From Butyrivibrio sp. XPD2002 (GTDB taxonomy: Bacteria > Bacillota > Clostridia > Lachnospirales > Lachnospiraceae): DNA of 64,000 bases. Where the stretch lies: contig NZ_AUIY01000013.1 of NCBI RefSeq assembly GCF_000423945.1, positions 104,109 through 168,108 on the forward strand, read 5' to 3'. A program made the position numbers and the translations under genes. Of this stretch, positions 54,162 through 62,797 are shown one piece after another. The notes below the pieces were generated by a model. That model did not search any database, was not told the origin of the DNA, and was given only the letters and a program-made list of their open reading frames with translations. Every line of letters begins with the position of its first letter. The first letter of the stretch is position 1.

Positions 54162-55088
54162 TTAGCCCTTTACTGCACCAATTGTGATTCCCTGAACAAA
54201 ATATTTCTGAACCAACGGAAATGCCAGCACAATAGGACCTGTTACCACTATTGTTAAAGCCATCTTAAGCGTCTGTGTCGGTAAGTTTACTGAATTAATA
54301 ACAGAACTGCTAACACCTGAATTTGTGAGCATTTTTTTGTATCCTTCAATGTTGTTTACCTGCCTGTACAGGAAATATTGAAGAGGATATTTGCTTTCAC
54401 TCTTTATATAAAGCATTGCATTGTACCAATCATTCCAATATGCAAGAGCTATGAAAAGACCTACTGTCGCCAAGGCCGGTTTGATTAAGGGCATTACAAC
54501 CTTAAACAAAATCGCAAACTCGCCACATCCATCAATCTTCGCTGCATCCATTAGTGATTCCGGAACAGATGAAATATAGCTCTTCATTATGAGAAGGTTG
54601 TAAACACTAAAAATCATAGGAAGCAGCAATGCCAAATAACTATCCTGGAGCTTTAGCGTTATGGTCATAAGCATGTAATATGGCACCAGTCCTCCACTAA
54701 AGAGAGTTGTAAAATAAAAGAAAAATGAAAAACCATTTCTCCATTCGAAGTCTTTCCTTGAAAGAACATATGCTGTCATTGTCTGCAGTAACAAGCCTAT
54801 TGCCGTTCCGCCAAGTGTAAGTAAAATTGTGACCAAATACGCCTTTCCAACAACCAATGGATCTTTAAATACTGTCTTATAAGCATCCAGACTAAAATCC
54901 TGTATCAATAGGCTGAAACCATTATTTACTATCGCTTCCTCAGAAGATAAAGAGCCTGTTAAAACCATGATGAATGGAATAAGGCATAAGATTGAGATAA
55001 TGCTGCAAAAACTGTATGCAAGAATGTTTAGAATGATCACTTCTTTTCCAGTTTTAACTCTTTTTGAAATATGTACCTGATCTGACAT
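54162..55088 (-). CDS. Carbohydrate ABC permease (YtcP/LplC type)
   Basis: 308 residues with six helices; EAA loop PESLMDAAKIDGCGEFAILFKVVMP near 205. The C-terminal FVQGITIGAVKG ending is family-typical. AAGGAGG precedes the ATG. It pairs with the permease encoded 10 bp upstream. No ATPase gene in the island. Confidence 0.93.
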   Translation of the reverse strand: MSDQVHISKRVKTGKEVIILNILAYSFCSIISILCLIPFIMVLTGSLSSEEAIVNNGFSLLIQDFSLDAYKTVFKDPLVVGKAYLVTILLTLGGTAIGLLLQTMTAYVLSRKDFEWRNGFSFFFYFTTLFSGGLVPYYMLMTITLKLQDSYLALLLPMIFSVYNLLIMKSYISSVPESLMDAAKIDGCGEFAILFKVVMPLIKPALATVGLFIALAYWNDWYNAMLYIKSESKYPLQYFLYRQVNNIEGYKKMLTNSGVSSSVINSVNLPTQTLKMALTIVVTGPIVLAFPLVQKYFVQGITIGAVKG

Positions 55089-55098
55089 TTAGGCCTCC

Positions 55099-56025
55099 TT
55101 AAAACAAGGTGTAGTCTTTTTCATATAGACCCACAAGATGATTAGCCAATAGAATAGTTACAAAGCAGAGAATTGACTGAAATAAACCAATAGCTGCACC
55201 CATTCCAAAGTCCTGGCTTGTTAGAAGTGCCCTGTTCGTCAATGTATCTATAACATCTGTGTAGTTGAACAATAATCCATTGCTTCCCACAAGGTTATAA
55301 AACATATCAAAGTTTCCCTTAAAAATACCTCCTACTGACATCAGAAACAGTATTACTGTCGTTGGCATTATCATAGGAATCGTAACTTTGAAGATTCTCT
55401 GAAATACATTAGCGCCATCAATTGATGCTGCTTCATATATAGAAGTATCTATTCCCATAATCGCTGCCAAATACATGACAGACCCATAGCCTACACCTTT
55501 CCAGAGCGCAAAAAATACTATGATAGGTGGCCATACCTGGGGCAACGTATAAAATGGAATTTTCTCTCCTCCAAATAACGCTATAATTCGGTTCACAAAT
55601 CCAAAATCTGAGCTAAATAGATTGAACGCCATAACACCTACGATTACCCATGAAATAAAGTAGGGCAAAAACATCATAGACTGAGAAATCTTTCGAAACT
55701 TTTTGCTTCTGATTTCAGTAAGAAAAATTGCAACCGCAATCTGCAGTATTGTTCCAAGTATTATAAATGCAATATTATAAAGAACAGTATTTCGCGTCAC
55801 CAATCCAGCCTGTCCGGATTTAAAGAAAAATTCAAAATTCTTTAACCCATTAAAAGGACTACCCCAAATTCCACCTCCATAGTTATATTTCTTAAATGCC
55901 ATTACAATTCCAGTCATTGGGTAATATGCAAAAAGCAAAGTGTATGCCACAGATGGCAATAACATAAGTAAATACACCCTGTACTTATAGAGCTTATAAA
56001 AAAAACCCTTTTTCTTATTTTTCAT
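55099..56025 (-). CDS. Carbohydrate ABC permease (YteP/LplB type)
   Basis: 308 residues with six helices; EAA loop SIYEAASIDGANVFQRIFKVTIP near 205; conserved N-terminal PSVAYTLLFAYYPMTGIVMAFKKYN. First gene of the minus-strand island operon, divergent from the LacI gene, whose operators lie in the 275-bp gap. Confidence 0.93.
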   Translation of the reverse strand: MKNKKKGFFYKLYKYRVYLLMLLPSVAYTLLFAYYPMTGIVMAFKKYNYGGGIWGSPFNGLKNFEFFFKSGQAGLVTRNTVLYNIAFIILGTILQIAVAIFLTEIRSKKFRKISQSMMFLPYFISWVIVGVMAFNLFSSDFGFVNRIIALFGGEKIPFYTLPQVWPPIIVFFALWKGVGYGSVMYLAAIMGIDTSIYEAASIDGANVFQRIFKVTIPMIMPTTVILFLMSVGGIFKGNFDMFYNLVGSNGLLFNYTDVIDTLTNRALLTSQDFGMGAAIGLFQSILCFVTILLANHLVGLYEKDYTLF

Positions 56026-56209
56026 ACATTCCCCGTGAGATGTATTCAGAACTCAATACATCACATTTCCTTTCGTTTATATACGTTGTGCACAAACATC
56101 TGTATTACTTAACATTAAGTTTAGGAAAAATCACCATTATTCTCTAGCTTAATAACCTTCAATCTTTTAAATGTCTATGCCGCATTTTATACAAAAAAAA
56201 TTTATGGCC

Positions 56210-56259
56210 TGCGCAATTTTGCGCTTAAATTGCGCTTTATGTTGCTTTTTTGCGCAAAA
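56210..56259. promoter_or_regulatory. GCGC-core operator cluster for LacI-type regulator
   Basis: Four GCGC cores at 56211, 56221, 56232 and 56252. The last is the perfect palindrome TTTTGCGCAAAA (56248-56259), and the first two form GCGCAA-TT-TTGCGC. They lie between the divergent transporter operon and lacI-like gene, the usual place for LacI operators (central CG). Confidence 0.8.
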
Positions 56260-56262
56260 CCC

Positions 56263-56291
56263 TTGAATAGTATATTTCAACTCCGTATAAT
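56263..56291 (+). promoter_or_regulatory. Promoter of the LacI-type gene
   Basis: TTGAAT (56263-56268), 17-bp spacer, TATAAT (56286-56291). The -10 ends only 9 bp before the ATG at 56301 and there is no ribosome site between, so a leaderless mRNA is predicted. Confidence 0.75.
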
Positions 56292-56300
56292 CAAACCATT

Positions 56301-57308
56301 ATGAATGACAAGACAAACCTTAATGAAATAGCAAGAATTTTAAATATATCGACCACGACTGTTTCTCGAGCCCTTTCAGGCACAGGGAGAGTTTCAAAAG
56401 AAACCAGAAAAAAAGTTATTGAAATTGCTGAAGAACTTGGGTATTCGACGCCATCACAAAGGCGACTTGACACCTTTATACAGCCAACTAATCATAGTCA
56501 TAATATTGGCGTTGTCATGGCAAGGGATTTGCTTTATGAATCAGATTTCTTTCATCAATGTCTGTTAGGAGCAGCTTCTGCTTTAGCTGACCATAACTAT
56601 GAAACACTTCTGATTTTATGTAACACTGATGAATATGAACCATTAAGACCTGCTGCTGAGCGTGGAGATTTGGATGGTGTGATTTTTTTGCGCGCAATTT
56701 CCGGAGAAAAAAGTCACCCGTATTTGAAGAAGAAAAATATCCCTGTCGTTGTAGTAGGATCTGGTGTAAAAAATGCGTTGATGGTTGATTCAAACAATTT
56801 GCTGGCATGTAGAGAGCTCTGTTCAAATCTTGTTAATTGCGGTTGTAAAAACATTTCCTTTATTTGCGGGAATATAAATTATACCGTGAATAAAAATCGA
56901 TTAGATGGTGTACTCATGGGAATGACCGATTATCGTTTGGAACCTAATCCCAATATTATATTCAAAGATATCGAAAGCTTTAGTTCCTGTAAAATTGCTG
57001 TAGAAACAGCGATACAAAGACGCGCAGATGGAATAATCTGCGGAGATGAAGTAACCACGATTTGGACATATGATATATTAACCCAGAATGGAATCTCGGT
57101 TCCTAAAGATATTCTTCTTGCTTCATGCTATGACAGTAAAGCGCTCTCCCACCATTCTCCAACAATTTCAGCAGCTCATGTAGACGCAAGAAAGATGGGA
57201 ATTGAGGCTGGTGAAGCAATGTGCAGACTGCTCTCCGGAACCGAAAACAGACGTTTTATACCTGTTGAGCATACTATACACCTAAGAGAATCGACCAGAT
57301 CTTTTTAA
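56301..57308 (+). CDS. LacI/GalR family transcriptional regulator
   Basis: 335 residues: N-terminal helix-turn-helix (NLNEIARILNISTTTVSRALSGTGRVS) and a periplasmic-binding-protein-like effector domain ending with the VDARKMGIEAGEAMCRLLSG segment. It should repress the divergent galactan operon until galactose or a galacto-oligosaccharide binds. No ribosome site is visible ahead of the ATG. Its stop codon touches the right 41-bp repeat. Confidence 0.92.
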   Translation: MNDKTNLNEIARILNISTTTVSRALSGTGRVSKETRKKVIEIAEELGYSTPSQRRLDTFIQPTNHSHNIGVVMARDLLYESDFFHQCLLGAASALADHNYETLLILCNTDEYEPLRPAAERGDLDGVIFLRAISGEKSHPYLKKKNIPVVVVGSGVKNALMVDSNNLLACRELCSNLVNCGCKNISFICGNINYTVNKNRLDGVLMGMTDYRLEPNPNIIFKDIESFSSCKIAVETAIQRRADGIICGDEVTTIWTYDILTQNGISVPKDILLASCYDSKALSHHSPTISAAHVDARKMGIEAGEAMCRLLSGTENRRFIPVEHTIHLRESTRSF

Positions 57309-57348
57309 CAGATATAATTTACGCTATCAAAAAGTAAGCCTCTTTTTC
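57308..57348. repeat. Right copy of the 41-bp direct repeat
   Basis: Identical to 46785-46825. It begins at the last base of the LacI stop codon and ends inside the 3' end of the small minus-strand gene at 57327-57542, so the repeat is half coding and half downstream DNA of that gene, as expected for an insertion at a gene end. Confidence 0.92.
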
Positions 57349-57542
57349 ATCGTCTCAGTAACAAGATCTATCTGATCGTCTGTCATATCATCAAAACCGT
57401 ATACAACGTATGGTTCTTCCAGCTTAAAAGGTAATGGCACTCGAAGCGAATGCCCCCTGTAATCGCAGGAAGGCTTAAAGCCAAGCTCGTTATAGACCCT
57501 GTCCCATATAGCGCAATACTGTTCATCATTGTTAATCAACAT
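57327..57542 (-). CDS. Small hypothetical protein (71 aa)
   Basis: An acidic/aromatic protein starting MLINNDEQYCAIWDRVYNELG with DMTDDQIDLVTETMKKRL at the end. It starts inside the end of the upstream membrane gene (11-bp overlap) and has GGAGAAG in front, so it is coupled. No family recognised. Its last codons lie in the 41-bp repeat. Confidence 0.7.
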   Translation of the reverse strand: MLINNDEQYCAIWDRVYNELGFKPSCDYRGHSLRVPLPFKLEEPYVVYGFDDMTDDQIDLVTETMKKRLTF

Positions 57543-57852
57543 TAGTATCTTCTCCGATTCTCCTTTTCTTCTTTAATGTAAGGACAATCATGCCAACAAT
57601 CAGCAATACTATCCCGATTAAAATGTAGAGCCCTGGAAATAGTATCATTGCTAAGGCAATGCCACCCACATCGTCACTAAACTGAGCTCTGTAATAGATA
57701 TTTTGTAATGCCATCCATGCAAATACGGCCGACATTGTTACTGTAAAAATGGAGTATATCCATCTTTTTCGAATAAGAATCAATGTGAAAATGCAGATAA
57801 TAGGCAGGATAAAATAACCGTATCCCCAAACGTGAATGATAACATTAGTCAT
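57532..57852 (-). CDS. Small three-helix membrane protein
   Basis: 106 residues with hydrophobic segments near 11-26, 31-50 and 65-92, then a basic tail KKKRRIGEDTNVD. Overlaps the next small gene. No family recognised; the cluster of similar small membrane genes around it suggests a shared role. Confidence 0.7.
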   Translation of the reverse strand: MTNVIIHVWGYGYFILPIICIFTLILIRKRWIYSIFTVTMSAVFAWMALQNIYYRAQFSDDVGGIALAMILFPGLYILIGIVLLIVGMIVLTLKKKRRIGEDTNVD

Positions 57853-57871
57853 TTCAAACCTTTTCCTTGTT

Positions 57872-58284
57872 TCAAGATTTTTGTTCCTTTAATGAAACGC
57901 TGATAGCTTCTTTTATCATTCCAATAATAGAGCCATATCCCTTTATTTCTTTCCCATTGCTTATGTCTAGCTGTGTACTATAGTCATATCTGCGTTGTAA
58001 GCCATCTCTGCCAGAGTATCTTTTGAATAAGAGTTATATTCTACGGTAGATCCCAGGAAATAATAATATCCCGGTATGATCCTGTCCTCTCTGTCTCTGC
58101 TCATTCTTATGAGCATATAAGCTTTTCCATCCTCTAAGAGGATTCCAAAAACAGCGAATTTGTTAAGAGGGCCGCGCCCATAATAATCTAACGCCTCTTC
58201 AGGTATAGGATCACCATGATAAGGGAATAAGCCAGAAATATTGAAGCTATTTTGATTATAATTTATGTAGATTTTTTTAGTCAT
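57872..58284 (-). pseudogene. Hypothetical protein, frameshifted near its 3' end
   Basis: From ATG 58284 (GGAGG 6 nt upstream) the frame encodes a beta-rich protein (FNISGLFPYHGDPIPEEALDYYGRG, RIIPGYYYFLGSTVEYN) up to AEMAYNA, then stops early at 57967. In another frame the DNA continues without a break in coding character as YDYSTQLDISNGKEIKGYGS to a stop at 57872. A one- or two-base frameshift near 58000 would restore a protein of about 137 residues. Alternatively the short 105-residue form is functional. Confidence 0.65.
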
Positions 58285-58306
58285 TCTCATCCTCCAGACA
58301 ATAATT

Positions 58307-58405
58307 TTATATCCGTATCAATACTTCTTTACAGGCTAAAGATTTGATATATCCCGCGAGTATTCCCTTCTTTATTTCTTTTCCGCAATATGGACAGGTC
58401 GTCAT
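58307..58405 (-). pseudogene. Zinc-ribbon protein fragment
   Basis: 32 codons from ATG 58405, which overlaps the stop of the upstream gene (ATGA). It starts MTTCPYCGKEIKKGILAG, the beginning of a DUF6487-like zinc-ribbon protein, then ends after LACKEVLIRI without the second CxxC of the family. It is likely a truncated copy. Confidence 0.6.
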
Positions 58406-58587
58406 TCATCACTCCCTTTTTTACTTAGAAAATATAGCGCATCAGCTGCCAGTCCCAGAATGGCTATCAAAAAGACAAACCTGGACACTGGGCTCATATA
58501 CTTCATAGATACAGCCGCAACAAGCAATCCGACAGGGATTCCTAAAACTGCAGGCTGAATGAAATTTTTCGAATTTTTGTCATCCAT
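58402..58587 (-). CDS. Small two-helix membrane protein
   Basis: 61 residues with helices near 12-30 and 37-54 and a short basic/acidic tail. AAAGGAG lies 10 nt before the start. The stop overlaps the zinc-ribbon start, so the two are coupled. No family recognised. Confidence 0.7.
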   Translation of the reverse strand: MDDKNSKNFIQPAVLGIPVGLLVAAVSMKYMSPVSRFVFLIAILGLAADALYFLSKKGSDE

Positions 58588-58620
58588 TTATAGTGATCTC
58601 CTTTACATTTGTCCAGTACA

Positions 58621-58791
58621 TCATCCAAAGATTTTTACCGCATAATTGATAATTATTCCTGCTGATCCGCCAGCAAGAATAAGTAATACTATCCCAACAC
58701 CAATGCATATACGGCTTGCAATCTTCTTTTTTGTATCTCTCGAAAAATGTTTACCGGTACAAAGAAGGATTGCGTGTATTGCTGCTACCAT
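58621..58791 (-). CDS. Small membrane protein (56 aa)
   Basis: Start ATG 58791 overlaps the stop codon of the upstream gene (TAATG). A basic N-terminal half (HFSRDTKKKIASR) is followed by one membrane helix (ICIGVGIVLLILAGGSAGIII). The coupling and coding character support translation. No family recognised. Confidence 0.65.
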   Translation of the reverse strand: MVAAIHAILLCTGKHFSRDTKKKIASRICIGVGIVLLILAGGSAGIIINYAVKIFG

Positions 58792-59120
58792 TACCTATAT
58801 ACCGCGCAATAAAGTTCTTCCACTCCAAAACTGCTTACTGGTCTGTCTCCGCCGCGTATTTCAACCTTTGTGCAACGATTCTCAACCTTATGAATAAAAG
58901 CCGCTTTCTTTTCGGTGCTTTCTCGTTCAGCTAAGTCCTGGTCTTCATTTGCCCCCATGTAAACAGTCCATACGGTTAAGCTTCTTGTATATGGAAGATA
59001 AGCTGCGACTTTGTGCCGGAGAAATGAAGAAAGCATTTCGCCCTCCTGATACTCTAAGACCATGGCTTTCTGATCATCGTCTCCATTGCATATGCTCTCT
59101 CTGGTTGCATATATAATCAT
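58791..59120 (-). CDS. Hypothetical soluble protein (109 aa)
   Basis: The start at 59120 (MIIYATRESICNGDDDQ) has GAGG 9 nt upstream; an in-frame ATG at 59153 has none. The sequence alternates short strands and charged loops (LTVWTVYMGANEDQDLAERESTEKKAAFI). It is coupled to the small membrane gene downstream. No family recognised. Confidence 0.65.
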   Translation of the reverse strand: MIIYATRESICNGDDDQKAMVLEYQEGEMLSSFLRHKVAAYLPYTRSLTVWTVYMGANEDQDLAERESTEKKAAFIHKVENRCTKVEIRGGDRPVSSFGVEELYCAVYR

Positions 59121-59193
59121 GTGTCGAACCTCATATCCTCTTGTAATAGTCATTTCATGTGTATGATAAAGTGTTTAAATCAATGTCACTTAA

Positions 59194-59865
59194 TCACAGT
59201 ACCCCTGCCAGCAGTGCCAAATACCCAACAACATTAATCGATGAATGCAGCAATATGGAAGCAAAAATGTTTTTATTCCAGTCATAGAACAGCGTTAAGA
59301 TAACTGCCGGAGCCAGATAATAGAAGAATTCCAATGGAGCTACGATATGTATGCAGTCAAATAAAACAATGGAAACCATTGTAAGAACAAGCCACATGCA
59401 TTTTCTTTCCGGTCTGCCAATAACGCTGTAGCGAAACACCATTTCTTCAATTATGGGAGCAAATACACATCCCTGTATCACGCCAAATGCCAAAGGAACT
59501 GCATTCAGCTGATTCTTTACGTTCTCATTATTAACCGGCAGAATAGCATTACAATAGGTATTAGCTATCCAGAGAACAAACATAGTCAGAGCTAAATCAA
59601 TTACCAAAACAATCAGCCATCTCAGATAAAATCTCCCGTCCTTCAATTTTCTAGTAGCAATCTCAAGCAATTCATCTTTAAGCTCCTTGTGAAACATCAA
59701 TAATACAATCACAAAGAGTAACACGTATACCATGAATGATGCCCATTCACCAGAAATAATTGGTGCGATAAGTTCCCATAGCCCAAAATTTATAAGATAG
59801 AATAGGGCTATCATGCACATTCTTTTACTATATAATTCAAGATATTTTTTCATATCAGTACTCAT
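59194..59865 (-). CDS. CPBP family intramembrane metalloprotease
   Basis: About 223 residues with seven helices. Motif 1 IIEEMVFRY, motif 2 with FDCIHI and the last-motif histidine in SILLHSSIN identify the CPBP (CAAX protease-like) family. Start may be 59865 or 59853; both lie at the end of the upstream gene, with which it overlaps or abuts. The second CPBP protein in this window, unrelated in detail to the first. Confidence 0.85.
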   Translation of the reverse strand: MSTDMKKYLELYSKRMCMIALFYLINFGLWELIAPIISGEWASFMVYVLLFVIVLLMFHKELKDELLEIATRKLKDGRFYLRWLIVLVIDLALTMFVLWIANTYCNAILPVNNENVKNQLNAVPLAFGVIQGCVFAPIIEEMVFRYSVIGRPERKCMWLVLTMVSIVLFDCIHIVAPLEFFYYLAPAVILTLFYDWNKNIFASILLHSSINVVGYLALLAGVL

Positions 59866-60223
59866 ACTTATTAGCTTTTTTATGATGCATCTCAAAAGTG
59901 CTCTTGATGATGAGTCCAGTGCCAACTACTACCGGAACGAATACAAGCAGGATGTCTGTAAGCGATGAATATGCAAAATATAGCTCTGTTCCAAGAACGA
60001 GCGCTACAACCAATAGGCACAGCGACATCACAAAACATCCCCATGTAAATTTGTTTTTATTAACTACTACTGCTATTGCTGAAATTATAAGAAGAACCAG
60101 AACTATTGCAGAAGTGCTTACCCTGCCGATCCTGTAGAATCCGAATGATGATACGCGTACCATCTTGAACAGCATGAATAAGCCGATGATAACAAGAACC
60201 CATCCAACATTTCTTTTTGTCAT
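59855..60223 (-). CDS. Four-helix membrane protein
   Basis: 122 residues: helices near 8-24, 35-52, 57-76 and 85-108, then a short basic tail (HHKKANKYEY). GGAGGGAAACAAGT precedes the start. Adjacent to the CPBP gene with overlap; possibly substrate or partner (inference). No family recognised. Confidence 0.72.
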   Translation of the reverse strand: MTKRNVGWVLVIIGLFMLFKMVRVSSFGFYRIGRVSTSAIVLVLLIISAIAVVVNKNKFTWGCFVMSLCLLVVALVLGTELYFAYSSLTDILLVFVPVVVGTGLIIKSTFEMHHKKANKYEY

Positions 60224-60520
60224 ACTTGTTTCCCTCCAAATGATAAAATTCCCCCAAGCTTCAATTATATGGTAAAAATCTCAGTAATAGAAGTAATCTT
60301 TTGTATATGCTCATTTTACTTAATGAGATAGTGCAAATACATTGTCAGATAGGCGAAATAGATGTCTATAAATCCCTGAAAGCACTGATTATTCCTGCGT
60401 TTACATGTTGTGATAATTTTGTGATAGTTCCGGGAGTATTATCCGATCAGAACATAAGAAAAGAGCAGACACGGTAGCGATGCTTTACCGGAGCGGAAGA
60501 ACGGATTCTGCGGTTCTACT

Positions 60521-60670
60521 ATGAGGGTAAAAGATATCAAGGGCGGCTTTCGCTTCACCCAAAGATATCAATATAGAGTCATCTACAGCGGCGGCGATTA
60601 TTTTTCACCTGAGCCAAGGGATGCGACACTAAAAGAAGCCGTTGAAGAACCGGCTCTTTTAGTGCGCTGA
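60521..60670 (+). pseudogene. Short ORF, probable gene remnant
   Basis: 49 codons from ATG 60521: MRVKDIKGGFRFTQRYQYRV then YSGGDYFSPEPRDATLKEAV. The frame is open and coding-like for about 25 codons upstream without a start, and no ribosome site precedes the ATG. It looks like the end of a decayed gene. The remaining part of 60224-60520 shows nothing recognisable. Confidence 0.35.
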
Positions 60671-60676
60671 TAATGG

Positions 60677-60898
60677 TTATAATGCATTTTCTTCTTGATC
60701 GGCATCAAGTCCCCAGTTCTCAGGGCTAGTTTCCTCAATCTTGGAAAAAAGCCATTTCAGCTCATCAAGTGTTTTCTCCATAACACCTATGTTAAGCTCA
60801 ATTGCGTTGCTGCTAGAAGGATCTTCATACTTAAATCTGAATCCATCAGCTACTAACTGCAAATTGTCCTTTACTTGTTCTAATGTGAACATCTTCAT
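60677..60898 (-). CDS. Small hypothetical protein (73 aa)
   Basis: AGGAAAG 6 nt upstream places the start at 60898 (MKMFTLEQVKDNLQLVADGF). An acidic alpha-helical protein ending DADQEENAL. The open frame continues upstream to 61048 with coding-like sequence (SSTFSKDMENAHFDEFRKVE), which may belong to a lost upstream part. No family recognised. Confidence 0.55.
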   Translation of the reverse strand: MKMFTLEQVKDNLQLVADGFRFKYEDPSSSNAIELNIGVMEKTLDELKWLFSKIEETSPENWGLDADQEENAL

Positions 60899-61153
60899 TT
60901 CTACTTTCCTAAATTCGTCAAAATGCGCATTTTCCATATCTTTGGAAAATGTGCTAGACATGGGAATCGTGGGCTTGATGTTTTTTAACATCCTGAAAAA
61001 GCCCCGTTGACAGCGGATTTCATGGTGATATACTTCAACTATCAACAAGGGCGTCGATATTCCAAAGCAGGAATATAGGCGCTTTTTTCATTATTCAAAT
61101 CTTGAGTGGCCGCTCAGATAAACAAATGTAGACAGACAAAAGGAGGAGTTGTT

Positions 61154-61430
61154 ATGACTAAGATTGCAACCTGCTGTATTCATTGTGAGTATGATAAAGC
61201 CACTAATCTCAAGAAGTATATGGAGTATATCGATGAAGCTGCCTCAAATGGCGCTAATCTCGTAGTTTTCCCGGAACAGAGTCTACAGGCATATCTGACA
61301 GATCTCGGAGCTATGCCGCTTAGTGATTATACCTACCAGCATGATAATGCTGAAGTGGTACCTGATGGAGATTCCACACAGGCGCTTATCAAGAAGGCTA
61401 AGGAAAAGAATGTCTACATTATATATCCAA
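61154..61430 (+). pseudogene. Carbon-nitrogen hydrolase (nitrilase-like), 3' truncated
   Basis: AGGAGGAG precedes ATG 61154. The first 90 residues are the nitrilase fold: KIATCCIHCEYDKATNLKKY and the catalytic Glu in LVVFPEQSLQAYL, ending at KNVYIIY where the family should go on for about 180 residues with the catalytic Lys and Cys. After about 61428 the DNA belongs to a different, oppositely oriented gene. Confidence 0.82.
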
Positions 61431-61584
61431 GATCAAGGATCCTCATTCCATCTCTTACATTAATGAACGCAAGGATTTTCTCCAGATGCTCCGCATCCTG
61501 TGTCTGCCTGTTATAAAAATCTTCGGATGCAAAGCTTTCTTCAAAGCCTTTTCGTGTATCCTCTATCCTTGCTCTTATATCCAT
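61414..61584 (-). pseudogene. SAM-dependent methyltransferase, N-terminal fragment
   Basis: From ATG 61584: helical N-terminus (RKGFEESFASEDFYNRQTQD) and the start of the methyltransferase motif I, GMRILDLG, after which the expected GTGSGY is missing and the frame stops at 61414. It meets the truncated nitrilase head-on at about 61428. Confidence 0.75.
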
Positions 61585-61685
61585 TTGTTTTCATCCATTT
61601 CTACCAGCTTATCTCTTTTTTCAAAAGTGTTTCTACTCAACAAACAACGATTTGCTTAACCGTTTATATTCAAATTGAACTAAGT

Positions 61686-61729
61686 CGCTGCGCGACGGCC
61701 TGCCAAGGCTGTGGCGCAGCGTTTCTTTT
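61686..61729 (+). terminator. GC-rich hairpin with T-tract
   Basis: Arms CGCTGCGC (61686-61693) and GCGCAGCG (61714-61721) with an internal GGCC-rich loop, followed by TTTCTTTTA. No intact plus-strand gene ends here; it may mark the left border of the IS91-like element or a lost gene. Confidence 0.6.
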
Positions 61730-61926
61730 ACTCAAAAAGCAGTAGATAGTGAAACTATGATGATGTATGTTTAAGTTACCACACAAAAACCGAACATTAC
61801 CAAGACCACTACTACTGCCATGAAAAGCGTATCATTTATCATTACTTCATACAAGCACTTTCATTGGGAACGTCCGCCTCCATGGTTAGGGTAACTTTCA
61901 GATTACTACTAACTATGGAGGTTTTT

Positions 61927-62796
61927 ATGTACGAAGAAATTCTAACAAAAATTGAAAAGGAATGCGAAATAAGAAACCTTTCGCCAAGAACGTGTTTTAT
62001 CTATAAGTTTCATACTACCAAGTTCCTGGATTGGGTTGGAGATAAGCCTATTTCAGAGCTCTCTCTTTATGATGTCCGGAATTACATTCTGGAACGCAAG
62101 GATGACGGTGCAACACCCGGTTACTGCAATTCTATGTCTTCTGCGCTCTCATTCTTTTATAAACATCTGCTGCATATCCCGTGGGATCTTGATATCGTTC
62201 CCAGAATGAAGATTGATTGGACATTACCACAAACTCTTTCTTTGGAAGAAATTGAAAAACTAATAGACACTGCTGAAAACATCAGGAACAAAGCCATAAT
62301 AGCTCTTGTCTATTCTTCAGGACTACGTGCAGGTGAAGTTGTCAGGCTTGCACCTGGCGATATTTACATGAGCACTATGCAGGTTCACGTACGCAACAGC
62401 AAAAATCGAGGAGATCATTGGACTATTCTTTCAGAAAGAACCTTAGATCTCTTAAAACAGTATTGGCGCTCCTATCCTGTACCGAGGGATTATCTTTTTG
62501 TTACACTGAAGAATCCTCATAATCCGCTTCATGTCGGCGGTGTAGAGATCATGATGAAAAGAATAGGTAAAGAAGCTGGTATCAAGCTGCATCCCCACAT
62601 GCTACGCCATTCCTTCGCCACTCATCTGATTGAGAATCATACTGACAGAGAGTATGTTCAGGCTATGCTCGGGCATAGATCTCCGAATTCTACTCAGGTT
62701 TATATCCATGTTTCAAACAAAGCCATCATGGGTGTTAAAAGTCCTTTAGATACTCCCAAGAAAAAGAAGCGCAAGAGAAAGAAAAAGGAAGACTGA
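61927..62796 (+). CDS. Tyrosine recombinase of the IS91-like element
   Basis: 289 residues. Core-binding domain (LSPRTCFIYKFHTTKFLDWV), then catalytic residues Arg in SSGLRAGEV, HMLRHSFAT box, LGHRS and the nucleophile Tyr in TQVYIHVS. GGAGG at 61917-61921 selects ATG 61927 over a longer reading. The last 15 residues are a run of Lys/Arg. Ends 1 bp before the transposase start. Confidence 0.92.
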   Translation: MYEEILTKIEKECEIRNLSPRTCFIYKFHTTKFLDWVGDKPISELSLYDVRNYILERKDDGATPGYCNSMSSALSFFYKHLLHIPWDLDIVPRMKIDWTLPQTLSLEEIEKLIDTAENIRNKAIIALVYSSGLRAGEVVRLAPGDIYMSTMQVHVRNSKNRGDHWTILSERTLDLLKQYWRSYPVPRDYLFVTLKNPHNPLHVGGVEIMMKRIGKEAGIKLHPHMLRHSFATHLIENHTDREYVQAMLGHRSPNSTQVYIHVSNKAIMGVKSPLDTPKKKKRKRKKKED

Positions 62797-62797
62797 C

